Below, one piece after another: positions 12,129 to 25,149 of a stretch of DNA of 64,000 nt. This DNA comes from Patellaria atrata CBS 101060. Taxonomy: Eukaryota > Ascomycota > Dothideomycetes > Patellariales > Patellariaceae. The stretch is taken from assembly GCA_010093705.1 (NCBI GenBank), contig MU006093.1, positions 699,912 through 763,911 on the forward strand, given 5' to 3'. Every line of letters begins with the position of its first letter. Within the stretch, counting starts at the first letter, position 1. Below the pieces are notes generated by a model. That model ran no database searches and had not been told where the DNA came from. It saw nothing but the letters and a program-made list of their open reading frames with translations. The position numbers and the translations under genes are program-made.

Positions 12129-14291
12129 ATTGAAAGTAAGTAAGATTTGAGCACTTATGAGGGCTTTTTTGGTTGAAGGGATTTGTTTGAATAGCTACTG
12201 ACGTAATGTGTTCGGCAGTCTCATGTGGCGTCTTCTTTGCGAATAAAATTTCCAAAGGACACAAGGGATACAACAGAGCCCTGACAATACATCATCCATT
12301 CCGTCTCAGGGGCGCATTGCTGACCGCCGAAGATGCACCACGCACCCAATAATAGTGGTTCGAAAGAATACACCGGCAAGTAAAGGCGATAGGGCCAAAT
12401 CGTTAGTCCGGTATACATTACAGAGAGCTAAAGCGTAAGTCAATCAAGCGAATGACCCTGAGGGTATGTTTATAGGGCAGCGCTTAGATCCACAATCGCT
12501 CATCGCCCCTTTTCTCTTTTGACTCTTCAACCCAGGAGAGAAACGAGTGTCCTTCATGACCAGTAACTCTGAATAAGTAACACCAGGATGAGGTTGATGG
12601 TATCGGAGCCAACCGGCTCAAGATACAGAATCGGGTGAACCGCGACTGCCACAGAGGCCCTAAATAGCATCTCACTCCAAGACAAATCGGAGATGACAGA
12701 ACACGATGAGCAGGAATCAAATCTAGCGCATCTCACACGAGGGAGAGAAACTCCAGATTGATAGGATGTTGGTTCGATAGTGGAATAGAACTCTTCGACT
12801 CCAATACCACCCCATACGTGTCCACGGTTGCCGCCTTTGTCAATAGATGTAGGTTGTAGGCATAAAATGTATGCATATTCTAGCTCGAACGCTGTACTCT
12901 TTCTCAGGAAGCCGAAGGAAAACAATGATACAGCTCATAACTTCGTCCTGGTCGCTCCGTGCTCTGCCACCACTAGTCCGCTTCCAATCTACATTAACTA
13001 GTGAGTTCTTGGAAACCTTCTCAGAGTATAGAATGAATTGTCAAATGGAAACTGATTCTGTCCTGCTCACGGCTGAGAACCATCAAGTACCAGAAAGCCG
13101 AATCCAAAAATGGTACCACTGATAGGACATAGTCAGTGCGGAAATACCTTCTCGCTATTGTCCAATCTCTTAATCCCACTATATTCGCAGGGCATGAGCA
13201 ATCAGAGTGCCATAGCCCGCTTGCTATCCCAAGAGAAGCATGCATCCATAGCGCGTCGCAATACTAGGAGATATCACATCACTCCCATGGGACAACGAGC
13301 GATATGTTCTAACAGGAACGCACGAAAATAGCTTAATCCGTTTCCAGACGTATACCGCGATGGAATGAGTGCAGAGAAGAGCTAGGAATATGACAGTGTT
13401 TGACTAACCGGCGCACAACAAGGACACAATATGGCCAGGAGACTTTCGTAGTAAAGGTTCCCAGAGCCGTATAGATGATAATTAGACGTAATACTCCACC
13501 GAATGTCACATGTGAAATATGAGAGAGCTTCCCATCCGACGTCCCAGGACCGGAACACCAAACTCTTTTGATCCATATATGCTGTTTTCGTGCTCCACGT
13601 ATCACCGACGATCATAGCTCTTTCGAGTAATAGAAAAAAGAAATCGCTGTAGGCGACATATCCGATCATGAGCTTGTTAAGTAAAACGTGCATCCAACCA
13701 GAGTAGTTCCTGTATGTAGAGATATTTCAACAGGACCAGAATATATCATAGCAACCCCACTTTGGAAGGCCTAGGAGTGAACATCGACCGGTCGGAGATG
13801 ACACAGCAATACAAAATCCATTGCTGGTCTACGAAGAGATAACATGCATTACAGGCCATCCAGAATTACGCCGATTGTTTCTGATTCCTCAAGAAGGAAT
13901 AAGGTTTGTAACTACAATGCATGGAATAGTTGACTTAAGGGGAATGTAGATTTGTTTCATCGGCTTGTGAGGTAGTTCAGCACCCCAAGGATGTTCTACT
14001 GCAGGTTGAAATAAATGGCAGATTTCTGAAATTAGTTTCGAAGTCAAGTAATGAGGGTAGAAACGGATCACTTGCTAAGACTTGCCGGTTGGTTGATGGA
14101 TAGAAAAGAAAAGGAGAAGAGGAGAAGGGAACTGGGTACTTAACTCAGAGAAACAGGGTCATCGAGGCCATAAAATCATTGGCTCTATCTACTGTCATCG
14201 AAGTCAGTCCGCGTTGATATGTACAGCTCACACCGCTCCTTATTGCATAATCTGCTGGCAAGTCTATATAATGATATTATTCTTCCCCCTT
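12129..14291. other. gene desert, right part
   Basis: No supportable gene. Minus-strand frames at 12,554-12,925 (123 codons) and 13,333-13,693 (90-103 codons) overlap plus-strand frames and have no recognisable motif. The last few hundred bases are the 3' side of the amidase gene, which is transcribed leftward. Confidence 0.5.
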
Positions 14292-16689
14292 TTACTGAGG
14301 TAAACCATCCCTCTTGAACAAAATTTCTCCTCCAGTAACACTGCTTGTCCCAGATTTCGTAATGCTCACAATCCCCGCTTCATGTAGATCCTTAACCAGT
14401 GAAAAAATCATACCATCGCAGCCCTTAGCAGCGAGGAAGTTGACCGTAACCGGAAGGTACTCAGTATGATTTGTGATAGTGGACTCATACGACGCTTGAC
14501 CAACTACACCGCTATTAAAAACACAGCAAAAATTATGCATGATTAGGGTACGTACTTGGGACCACCATATCTGGCACCTCAGCAAACACCGAAAACCTGC
14601 TCGTGCCGAAGCCAAAGGGCACCCCTGGAGCCGTTCTGTACACATTGCGGTAATTTTGAGAGTCAGATGTGCTTCCTACATAGACCATCAGGCTGCTGGA
14701 GCAAGTTTCGTCATCGGGCACGAGTACTTCGCTGTTGAACCAGTCCATGAAGAGAGTTTTGTTAGCTACCGCTTCTTCGACGGTATCGGTGCTGTTGTCA
14801 GCGTAACCCCAACGGCGCAGCGGAACTGGATTCACGAAGGGTAATCGGCCGTCATGCTCCGCTGCATAGTCCGCATAAAACGGGTCACGAACAAGCCTTG
14901 TCTGCTCTTCGGTGATAATGGTTGCATAGGTCAGGTTCAAGATCTGTGTTAACGGCAGTTGATCAGGTTTTGCGGTCGCCCAAGCGGTGGTTACGTTGAA
15001 AGTTGAGACATTGGCAGAGAGAAATTTAGAGAGGGTCCCAAGGAATTCGACTAGCATGTTGTCGCTCTCGCTCTCCGCGGTTTCCAAAGTAGGATAGCTT
15101 ACAGTCAAGATAGAGGAAGGGTATTGAGATGAAACGGTGATGTTTGAGCCGTACAGTGCCTGTGCCGACTCCATCCAGAGTATTGGATCCCGAGTAAGAA
15201 TGCCAGGGGTATCCAGCTGAGGGGCCAGCGGCATGACATTCTCAAGGGAAACCAATCCATGTGACGGGCGATTGCCATAAAGACCTTGAACTTGAGAGGG
15301 GCCACGAACAGACCCACCAGTATCACTCCCAAGAGTGATATCAAGCCACTCATATGCACCCTCTCCTGCACCGGGGCCAGTAGACGACGATGAGGCATCT
15401 TGGTAACCATCTCCCCGAGGATTGAAGGGAGCGTGGTAATCAACCCAGTCCGCAGTAGCCTGTTCACCATTCGCAAATTGACTCGTTTTCATTTTTCCTA
15501 CAACAACCGCTCCTGCAGCGATGAGGTTGGAGACAACAGGTCCTGTCGTGTTTGCAGGCGGGTATAGATGATACCATGCTCTATTCCCGTTGCTAGTTCG
15601 TAGGCCTGCAACGTCGTAGATGTCTTTCACTCCCAGGCGCACACCTGCCAGAGGTTTTTCTGCTGTCTTCGTGTAGTAGAGTCGCGATGGCACGGCGATA
15701 CCAAGAGATTGTCCCCAAGTATTCGCCGGAAGGACGGAGAATGTCCCGTCAAAGTTCTCGATCACAGACTCACTGAAGGCAACCTGAATGTCAGAGTACA
15801 ATCTATATGCCTTATAAACAGTACCAATTGCAGAAACAAAGTATGGACCATCTGGAATTATTGAAGCAGGTTGGGCAGTAAATATGGTCGGTATGGATTC
15901 GTTTTGGTTTGATTCAAATGGATAATGAGGTCCTGGAGCTACTGTGCCAGTGTATTGGATATATAAGGCTACAGTTCACGTCAGTCTTAATACAGAAACG
16001 ATCACATCCGGCAAAGTGCAATATTCAAGGCTCTAGAGAAAAATACGTGCTGAAAGAGACATAATATAGGACTCGAACTCGAACAACCCCTTTGATACAT
16101 AAAGAAGAATCATCCCGGACTCATATTGACGTGAGAATTCCTAATTTACTAAAGAAAAAAGCATTACTCATTCCCCTGTTATAGCACCCTGGCCACCCCA
16201 AGGCTTACATCCAGAAGGATTCTGGTTATGTTTTATGCAAGCGGAAGTCCTATAACACGCCGAAATGATAATCTTTCAATGTCTACACGAATAAGGCAAG
16301 CGTATTGCCGTTGGACACTGTTGACCTCAAAAGGAGAGTAAATCATACAGCTCTATGTAGGTACGAATCTAGTCCAATCTAGCAGAGGAAAATGACCAAG
16401 ACTCACCTTGAAGAAAACCATCCTGCCAGACATCATCCTTTTCACTATAAGTCGCCACAACTGAGTCCATATTTAAGTTAAGTTGATCCGTCTTCACCAC
16501 CGTGAACGGTTTCAACCAATTGCTCCTAAACTCCACATCTTCTACTGAGATGGTAGTAACGGGATCCGGCGGCGCATAGTAATCGATTCCGTTGAGTTCA
16601 ACCGTAAACCCTGTTTGTGAAAACAAGGCATCTGTTTTGGAAAGGAAAAAAGGCAAGAGAGAAACGAAAGTTAAATTGCCGAAGCGCAT
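14292..16689 (-). CDS. secreted amidase-signature family protein
   Basis: Amidase-signature enzymes hydrolyse amide bonds with a Ser-cisSer-Lys triad. The model has three exons: 16689-16407, 15968-14556 and 14503-14292. The introns are 438 and 52 nt, all phases agree, and the product is 635 aa. The triad is visible: Lys in GVKDIYD (about 209), the Ser run in [12 protein letters not shown] (about 288), and the nucleophile in [11 protein letters not shown] (about 314). A conserved pre-domain of about 190 residues precedes the fold, as in many fungal relatives. The start chosen gives a signal peptide ([16 protein letters not shown]), which suggests export. A longer N-terminus from 16791 is open but would bury it. 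The last junction restores VPIGQ, typical of the family. Substrate is unknown. The 438-nt intron is long for this window. Confidence 0.85.
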
Positions 16690-17721
16690 TTTGAACATAC
16701 AAGAACCGGAACCCTTGAACGACTTGACAGCAATAGCAATTGCAGCGGTCGGAGAAAGCGATTGACTGATAATAAACAGAAAGGAAGACATAATCTATTC
16801 TTATACTGTTCCCCAAGGCTGTTGTATCACTCGAGCTCCCACTTCTGACATGTTCAAAGCTACCCATAGCTATCTACCCGCAGCTTGATCTTGCGTAGGT
16901 GGAAGTGTCCGCGAGTAATAAGGTAAGTGAGACAGGCAAAGGAAAGTGAACAATGCGATAAGGCATCCGAATTGGTCATCAATATGGCCGGGGAGAGAAA
17001 TCCTCTCAAGGGTGTGGATGCTCTCTCATCCCAGGTCCTCCCATTTCCAGAATCCTTATCCCCGAATGAGCAGGTTGGTCATTCGAATACACCTTTCTGA
17101 AGCCCCCGAAGCCCCGCGGAGCTGGAGCTCAAAGTTAAAGCAAGAGACACTGACAGTGCAATACATAAGTTACGCGTTATTAGCGGGGAATGTAGTGTGG
17201 GATTTCCAGGAACCCGGCGTTGGGAGTTGTCAAAAGGTTTGACACGGAACGGGACGGAAACAGCCTTATCAAGAAGTTAAAGATAAGGTCACGTGTTGTG
17301 ACTGGTCGTTTACAATTCAGTACCATATTATATACACCTCAAAGGTAAGATACCCTTATTCGAGAATCTCCAGTATAGAAGTACTAGCAACGCTCTTTAC
17401 GTAGGTAGATTGTTGGTAGATGATTAGAGCTCTTAACACCCAGAGGTACTATTAAGCTTGTCCTAAACGAGAACCACTACTTCGCAGAGAAAACCGTAAG
17501 CGATATTAGGAACAAAACCGAAACTGCGCTATTCACTCCGCTTTTACTAAGTGTATACATAGCGGAGTCCATTTACGCCCCTAAAACGCCTCATAAGATC
17601 GATTCAAACGTTCAATCGGCACCCACTTCAGTCCAATGGTCTTTTACAACCACAAAAGCGTCAGAGACACCTCCACAGTCTCTCCCTCCAAGATACAGTA
17701 AAAATGATCCTTAATTAATCC
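16690..17721. other. intergenic, amidase promoter and INCENP 3' side
   Basis: About 1 kb. It contains the upstream region of the amidase gene and the downstream flank of INCENP, both transcribed leftward. A 98-codon plus-strand frame at 16,946-17,242 has no support. No repeat or RNA gene was seen. Confidence 0.4.
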
Positions 17722-20700
17722 TTATGAGAAACCCTGGCCATAAGTCCACCCCCCCTCCCTCATCATCCGTTCTCTCCCTTCCCTATCCTTTCTCCTCTCC
17801 TCTTCCGTCAATCGGTCGTTACCGTTCCAGTTGGCACTGCTCCCTCTATCTCTGAACCTCTTCGCCCTTTCCTTATTCTTAAATATCTCTTCCATCTGTA
17901 ACGGTGCTATAGGTCCGAACACACTTTCTGGATCCACCAACTGCTGAGCACTCAGTAATTCTCGTAACGCAGGCGAGTTCACCCAGCTGGGCGCAGCCCA
18001 TTCATTCTCGCTGTCTTCGTCTTCTGAGTCAGTAGCGATTTCCGGTAAGGCAATAGTCTCGCCCGGAGTGTAACGCGGAGATGATTTCGCAGATTTACCT
18101 GCTGTCGTTGGTGCTATACCCGGTGGTCCACGTACTGGAGTCTTGTGAGTGGATTTATACGTTGATGGACCTGCTGCGGCAGGATTGGGTCCGTCTGCAA
18201 ACGGAATCTTTGCGTTAGCAAACTTTGCCATGTCTGCTGTATATCCAGTCTTGGTGAGTTGTTGCATCTGATGTTGAGATGTCACAGTTTGCTTAAACAT
18301 GGACTGGTTGTGTGCAGTAGCTGGTGGAGCGGGCATATAACCGTGAGTGAATTTATTAGTTTCCTGCGAATGAGTTAGCATGCAGAGCTAGACAAGTTGA
18401 GCGTCTAAATATACCTTGCGGATGTTAGATTGACGGATAGGGGGCGCCATGACCGAGCGACGTGTATCCTGGGACTCAATTTCTTCCTCGTTGCTCTTTC
18501 TACGCTTTGCATCTAGCTGTTGGAATGATGGTGGATTTCTTTGGGGAGCAGGTCGTGCCACAGGTTCATCATCATCGGGTTGAAACATCCGCTTCGGAGG
18601 TTTAGCAGGGTTGATCTGAGGAGTAGGTCGAACGTTCGGCTCTGGGGCAGCATTCATTCTAGATACCGGTCTAGCAGCACCCAAGTCAGCACGTTGGTGC
18701 GAAGGTGGTGCATGCATTTTTTCCTGTTGCAATGCGGAAGCCTGTACTAAATTAGCATATATCATTTATTCTTCATGTTCTTATCTCATACCAGGTCGTT
18801 TGCCTGTCGGCTCTTGGCCTGATTTCTCTGTTGTTCCAACTTCTTCGCTTCCACAGCCGCAGCTTGTTTTTGAGCAGCCTTTTTCGTCTCCTGTGCTCTT
18901 TGTTGTTCTGCTGCCCTTCTTTCACGCTCGGCCTTACGTTCTTCCTCAAGTTTAGCCGCTCTTCTTTGCTCTTGTTCCCTTTTTAACTCGGCTTTTTTCT
19001 GTGCAGCCTTCTCTTCTTGTTCCCTTTTCTTTGCTGCTACCTCCAAGGCCTTGGGTCTTCCCCCATGTGACGAGTTTGCGGTCTTGAAACTACTCGTGGA
19101 TGCCGCGCTATGTAAAGAGGCATTGCTAGCCTTGGTTGTGACAGTTGATTGTTTCGGAGGTGGTGGCGGTGGCAGTGTCTCTGAAAGTGATGAGGAGAGA
19201 TTTACATTAGTTTGAGGACCATGTCCAAACTACATGCAATGTTAGCGGTGTATATGGATGGAGAAGAGAGGGACCCTACGCGTTGTGACGCCAACTTGAT
19301 GGAGACTGGTGCAGGTTTGGCTTGCGGAAGTGGCTGTTTTGTGGGTTTTGCGAATCTTCTTGGTTCTCGAAGCTTTTGGGAATTCGTAGAAGGGACATTA
19401 TTCTTAGGCGGAGGGGGTGGTGGCATTTCATCTGCAGATGCAATATCTTCCTCTTGAGTCGAGCTTGTTTCTGCTCTAATCTCAGCGCCTTGTCGATTTT
19501 GTGGTTGAGCAGCAGCAGCAGCGGTTTGATCTTTGGAAACAGCCTTGGATTTTTGGACAGCTGCTTTCTGAGCTTCCTTCGCCCGAGCCTTCTCCAGGTC
19601 ATCCTGGATTCGTAACCGCTCTTTTTCTGCTTGTTCTTTCCGCTTTTCCTCTCTTTCCGAAGAGCTTCGAGTCCGTCGTGGTTCATTTGCTTTTCCAGGG
19701 CTTCCTGTGGCAGTTGGAAGCTGAGGCAATTCCCGGAGGTCAAGATGAGAATCTGGGAACCCGCCAGGAATTGTTTGCAGACCAGGCCGCTGATTACGCT
19801 TCGGACTAAATATTTCGTTCAACGATGGGCCAGGTGCAAGATCCTTTCCACGACTCGAGGGTGACATTGCTTCCATCTTCGCTTGAGCGCTCACACCAGC
19901 GCTGCTAGCAAAAATTCCTTTCGCTGACTTCAGAACAGAGTAAAGCTTAGCTTTGGAGGCGCTCAATGGCCCATCCATATATCTCTTCCCAGCCGGGGAA
20001 CCCACAGGTGTAGTCGATTCCAAAACCGATGCAAGGTTGGGATTCGATACCGAAATTGCCTTTTTGTGTCCTGGATCTGGGGAGGTATGAGGCCTAGTTG
20101 GTGAGGCTAAAACTGAGGCAGATGACGATTTGGCATGTCCGAAGACCTGCCTCAAAGGTGAGCCTTCGCGACCAAATAACCTTGAACCGGTCGCGTGAGA
20201 CTTTGGATCAAGAACGCCAAGGTTATCTTTCAAGTTAATAGTTTCCATTATTTCTGTAGTATGGCTCTTAGTCAGTAGAGGCCTTGGATCTTGGATCGGA
20301 GCCGAAGCCGGTTTTATCGGAGCAATCCAATCCTCTTCCTCCTCATCAACAGATTTGTTCGTAACTGTGGGCGTCAGTTCTTTAGTTACTGACACCGTTG
20401 CGACAGGTGCTAGTTCAGGAACAGGGGATACTGTTTTCAGAATTTCATTTTCTATTGCAGGCAATTGGGGATACTGTGGCTGTGAGGTCTGCGAAGTTGG
20501 ATTACTAGGTATTGACTTTGACGACCTCGGTTCTTTGGATTGTCCAAGCATGTTGATGCGCTCGTGTAATCGCTGTGTCGAAGTCTTATTGTGGATTTTA
20601 GTCGTCTCGGATTCTACACGGGGCATTACTGGCCTAAACTCTGGATTCGATGTTATCTGCTCATGCTCGAGTTCATTCTCAACAGGCAGATTATTTTGAT

Positions 20701-21869
20701 TTCCACCTAGACTCTTTCCACCAGTAAGTCGATCAAGAACGCTAGACCGGCCAGGAACGCTGAATTTGGTTTGGTCCAGGTGACTGGTACGTGAAGACCT
20801 AGCCCCCATACTCTTCTTTGTGATAGGTTCTCTTGCGGGAAGAGTCGCAAATGTCAGACTACTTTTCCGAATCAACGGCTTAACTGGGCTGGAACCCTCT
20901 GATGGTGATCGGACACCATCAATCTCCATCATGTTCGTATCATCCACAGGATTCATTATCGAGTCCAAGGCTGAAGCAGTCTCCGCTAAGATACTAAATT
21001 TCGGAGATGTGGCATTCTGGACTTCGTGTTCTTTCTGACCCTGCATAGAGTCCTTCATAACAATATCCACACCGTCGTCTATGGTTCTATTATCATTCTC
21101 TTGAGATTCTTGGGTAAGCTGGGCCTGTGTTTGTTTAATCATGATATCTTCTTTCGCGGAGTGGAAAGAACCATCAGTTGTGCGGCGCTCATCTTGACTG
21201 GATTCTTCCACAGCCACATTCGCTGTAGGAGGGGCTTCCTGTTGTTCTGTTGACCGTACTTGTTCATCGGTGGGCTTCGTCACAGGAACTTGGGCGGTAT
21301 CGACCTCCATTTCATCTTCCGTCAAGCCGTGGTATCCAGAATCTGTAGTCGATTTGAAAACTGGTACAGGTTTCTCCCCGAGTATCACTGGGGCCGCGTT
21401 CTCCTGATCCTCGGCTACTTGGATCTGTGCTATTTGTTTGTAAAACTGTGTTTTCTGCGAGGGACTAGGAACTGCTTGTGTATTCGGAGCAAAGATATCG
21501 GTCAATGGCTAGAAAAGAAATTAGTATCTTATAGCGATGGAAATCTATTATCGCTTACCGCGCGTGCTTCTAACGGGTTTCGCTTTCGTACGGTCCTTGG
21601 GGTCTGTCCACGTAGTTTACCGGGAGTTTTGAAAATATCTGTCACATTCCTACTGTCCTGTTAGTGGAGATAATGAGAGGCGAGGCATTTGCATACAGTT
21701 TATTTTGGTTGAAGATATCCGTCATATGCTCGTTCAGCCATTCCATCTCATTCTTCACGGCATAACTAAACTCTTCCACTTCTTGCGCCACGAATTGATC
21801 CGCTTGCTGTCGTTCATCCAGAATCCAGTGTGCAGATCCAATCTGCGTCTTCGATCGTAGGGAAGCCAT
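17722..21869 (-). CDS. INCENP: inner centromere protein INCENP (Sli15/Pic1 type)
   Basis: Scaffold of the chromosomal passenger complex: it binds survivin/borealin-type partners at its N-terminus and activates Aurora kinase through a C-terminal IN box. Six exons with agreeing phases (21869-21697, 21652-21559, 21508-19280, 19229-18792, 18741-18415, 18363-17722) give 1300 aa. The N-terminus (GSAHWILDERQQADQF onward) is the conserved helical region. The middle is long, Ser/Pro-rich and disordered, with a charged helix (about 680-710) and a second long Lys/Glu/Arg/Ala single-helix stretch (about 900-975). Residues about 1185-1245 form the IN box: an acidic LPEIATDSEDED followed by W, W, then DPESVFGP. 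The first intron is only 44 nt. Few other proteins carry this box, so the call is firm. Confidence 0.92.
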
Positions 21870-22264
21870 TGTTAAACTTCTCTCGGTGACGGATACACGC
21901 GTCAGTATGGTATGGGTGAGGCGGGACAGCTCTCTTAAGCGGCGAGATGAATATACTACCTGTACATGGTAGATACAAAGAGCGTTAAAGATGCGACCGG
22001 CCGGTGGCTGTTGACGATGCGTGGAGTTGTTAGTGTTTTGATGTCGTTTGTTTGGGGTTGCTTAACCGCGTCGGGTCCCGCTAGATTTCGGTTGTGCACA
22101 GACCACACAGGATTATCGGATCCTTCCGCTACAAAATAGAACTACAAAAACCTCAAGCCAACAGCATTAGATTCACCTTATAGGGTACTACAGGACAACT
22201 CACTATTCTACTAATGATAAGAAATTTACAATCGCTCTGAAGCCTCTGTCCGATATATGATACA
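21870..22264. promoter_or_regulatory. divergent intergenic region, INCENP and acyl-CoA dehydrogenase
   Basis: The 395 bp between two ATGs on opposite strands must hold both promoters. No clear TATA box or repeated operator was identified. Confidence 0.4.
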
Positions 22265-23986
22265 ATGGCTGCAAGATACCCGGTATTGGGAATCCTCTCA
22301 CATCTCCGCTTCCCTCCATTCCCCCATCCCATCTCTTTAACTTCAAGATACTTCTCCGTATCAGTACCTAGACGGATCATGGAAATGTCAGGCTTCACAG
22401 AGGATCAACTCTCAGTACGAGAAGCTATAACGAAAATATGTTCAAACTTCCCCGACGTGCGACTATACTGAATCATAGCATTGATGTGAGTTAATTTGAT
22501 TCAGGAGTACTGGGCCGAACGCGATGAGTCTGGAGAGTATCCCCATGAGCTTCATGCTGCTTTGGCTAAGGATGGATGGATAGGGATTGCATTACCAGAA
22601 GAGCTTGGAGGTGCTAACTTGGGCATTTCCGAAGCCACCATGATGATGCATACTATTTCAGAGTACGCCAAACCTTTGCTAGACTATGCTCATTATTAAT
22701 CAAGTTATAATATTAGGAGTGGCGCTGGGATAGCTGGTGCTCAAACAATGCATGCCAATGTCTATGCAACTCAGGTAACGTAAATGGTATATGTCCAATG
22801 ATTAGTTTCCAATTGAGAAATCCATAGCCCATCGCAAAATTCGCGACTTTAGAACAATGTAGAAGGTTCCTTCCAGACTTGATTTCGGGTAAAACGAGAG
22901 TTTGCTTTGGGGTGTACGTTTTTAAAACTTTTGTAGCCATCTTCCTATAACTCATCTGGTATCAGAACAGAACCCAACACCGGCTTAGAAACACTCAAAC
23001 TACGCACGGTGGCGAAACGTGACGGGGATTTTTACTATATAAGCGGTCAAAAGATGTCAGTCTTTTTATAGCCGTTAAATCTTCTTGTTCTCATTTAGTG
23101 ATAGATGGATCACATCTGCTCAAGTTACCTCAAAGATGGTCCTTCTTGCAAGAACCACGCCCCTTGAAGATGTGAAAAAGAAGTCTGACGGTCTATCGCT
23201 GTTCTTTATCGACCTCGATAAGAGCGCAACCGGACTAGAACTTAAAAAGATTAAGAAAATGGGCGGTAGAGCTGTAGATGCGAATGAAGTTTTTTTCGAT
23301 AATTATAAAATACCAGCTGATTCATTGATTGGAACGGAGGGAGAAGGATTCAAGATCGTACGTGTATCTTCTCCCTCGATCTTAAGGACTCAATACCAAT
23401 TCTTCAGGTACTTCATGGTATGAATGCAGAACGCTGTCTCCTCGCTGGCGAAGCACTTGGACTTGGATATGCTGCGTTGACCCGTGCTTCCGATTATGCT
23501 CGTGATCGAGTAGTATTTGGTCGGGCTATTGGACAGAACCAGGGTATCCAACATCCTCTTGCCGCTTCGTTTATGAATCTAGAGGCCGCAAAATTAGCAA
23601 CGTATCATGCAGCAAGGTTGTTTGACGCAAGCGTAAAGGATGAGACTATTACACCACACTCTGTCGGGGTTGCTTGTAATTCAGCTAAATATTTGGCAGC
23701 AGAGGCTGCCTTTACAGCTTGTGAGCGAGCGGTTAGCAATTCCCATTTTCCCCGATTCTTCAATAGGCCACTAACACAACCAAGCTTCTCGCTCATGGAG
23801 GAATGGGTTATGCGCAGGAATATCATGTTGAGCGGTATCTCAGAGAATGCTTTGTACCGCGAATTGCTCCTATTAGCCGCGTAAGTCCTCTAATTTAATC
23901 ATCAAAATCAGGCTGATATATTGAGATAGGAAATGATATTGAATTATATCGGGGAGAAAGTGTTGAGACTCCCGCGTAGCTACTAA
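22265..23986 (+). CDS. acyl-CoA dehydrogenase family protein
   Basis: FAD-dependent alpha,beta-dehydrogenation of acyl-CoA thioesters (fatty-acid or branched-chain catabolism). Nine exons: 22265-22456, 22505-22662, 22717-22774, 22828-22913, 22966-23055, 23105-23357, 23408-23731, 23785-23880 and 23930-23986. All phases agree, giving 437 aa. The order is N-terminal helical domain (from FTEDQLSVREAI), the FAD-contacting CFGVTEPNTG and GQKIWITSA segments (about 150-195), then the C-terminal domain with GLGYAALTRASDYARDRVVF and HGGMGYAQEYHVERYLRE. The protein ends in LPRSY rather than a peroxisomal SKL-like signal. The first 40 residues, before MEMSGFTEDQ, are basic and Ser/Phe-rich, so a mitochondrial presequence is plausible. 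Substrate class cannot be read from sequence. Confidence 0.9.
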
Positions 23987-24585
23987 ATTCTCTGGTAGCT
24001 TATATCAAATGACACATGACTGTGGTACTCAGCTGATGGTTCCCAATCTGATAACGACTGTCCACATGGCTGTTTGTTGACATCACATGCCACCCTCCCG
24101 CCCAAGGACCTGTTTATTTAATGCTTCCCCCCTCCCACACCGTTCCTTGCTCTTGACCGTTTACCATTTGATTTCTTTTGCAACTCTACCCTATTCAAAC
24201 TACTCAGACACTAACAGTAAGTTCTCACCGTACATTTTATACTCACTTATCATCTAGATCAGGCACATTCCTCAAGCTTAATTGAGACGCAAACATAGGT
24301 GCAATTGGAGCAAGAATTCTCAAAATGCGTCGAACCGCATACGCGTCATACGATACGTTTCGATCACCATGCTTAGAAAACCCAGCGTATCTTCCTTGGA
24401 TTAGAGAAACGTTCGCAATCACGAGCAGAGTCGGCCAGGATTAGCTATATTCTATGGATGCAACGCTCTACCTTGTTTATCAGAAAACCCCAATCAACCA
24501 TGTCATGCCTAAACACACTTCTACGAATATACGTCGAACCGATGGATTATTTGTAACCAATTTGACTAAAGTTAGCGTATTCACC
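23987..24585. other. intergenic, promoter side of the Cys-rich gene
   Basis: About 600 bp. It contains a pyrimidine-rich tract near 24,120-24,150 and a plausible 5'-UTR intron (GTAAGT near 24,218, TAG near 24,258). No gene is visible. A frame open from 24,454 lies upstream of the preferred ATG of the next gene. Confidence 0.35.
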
Positions 24586-25149
24586 ATGTGTATCATCGAG
24601 TGGTACAAATGCAGCTGCAAAGCAGAAATCAGGAAAGATATTACGAAATGCAAACTCGCACAAGAAAGCAGCAGTTTCATGGGGATCTGCGTAAGAAGAG
24701 AGCTGAATCCGCAGCTACTGGAGGGAGAAGGTCCCTGTGGAGAATGCAAGATGGAGAGACTAGGTTGGAGGAATGAGCTTGCTGAGTTTCGGTCAAGGGC
24801 GAATATCCCAGAGTCAGGGGAGGGCATCAACAACTCACCATGCCCGCGATTCGCCGTAAAAGACAATAAAGCTGACGGTACCGCAACAATTGCTACACTC
24901 CTGTCGAATGTACGCTGCGAAACTCCTCTCCTCTTCCCTGTACGTCCAGCATATGTTCCTCAACCAACGGCGCATCCAAGTCTTCGGATTTGGATCGGAA
25001 ACTACGGGTATGTGGCTGTTTGGGAGGGGGCCATCATCACCAAGAAGAGCTTCCGCGAGCTGAGGATGAACGGCAAAGAGCAAGAAGAGGAGGACGATGA
25101 CCTTCTCGACGACAATCACAGCGTCGAGAGCGACGAGCTGTACAAATAA
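24586..25149 (+). CDS. Cys-rich orphan protein
   Basis: An unspliced frame of 187 codons from the chosen ATG. It remains open upstream to an ATG at 24,454, which would give 231 aa. The shorter start is preferred because the product then begins MCIIEWYKCSCK, like many small fungal Cys-rich proteins that open with MC and a Cys cluster. Cysteines cluster in the first half (CSCK, about residue 8, and CGECK, about 52) and could bind a metal. The tail is strongly acidic (KEQEEEDDDLLDD) and ends in DELYK. There is no signal peptide or membrane segment and I recognise no family. It may be a fast-evolving or lineage-restricted gene. Confidence 0.5.
   Translation: MCIIEWYKCSCKAEIRKDITKCKLAQESSSFMGICVRRELNPQLLEGEGPCGECKMERLGWRNELAEFRSRANIPESGEGINNSPCPRFAVKDNKADGTATIATLLSNVRCETPLLFPVRPAYVPQPTAHPSLRIWIGNYGYVAVWEGAIITKKSFRELRMNGKEQEEEDDDLLDDNHSVESDELYK

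Noticed and set aside
23732-23784. Apparent frame break in the acyl-CoA dehydrogenase near its conserved HGGMGY motif
   Set aside because: A 53-nt GT-AG intron in phase 0 explains it. The joined sequence reads ERALLAHGGMGYAQEYHVER.
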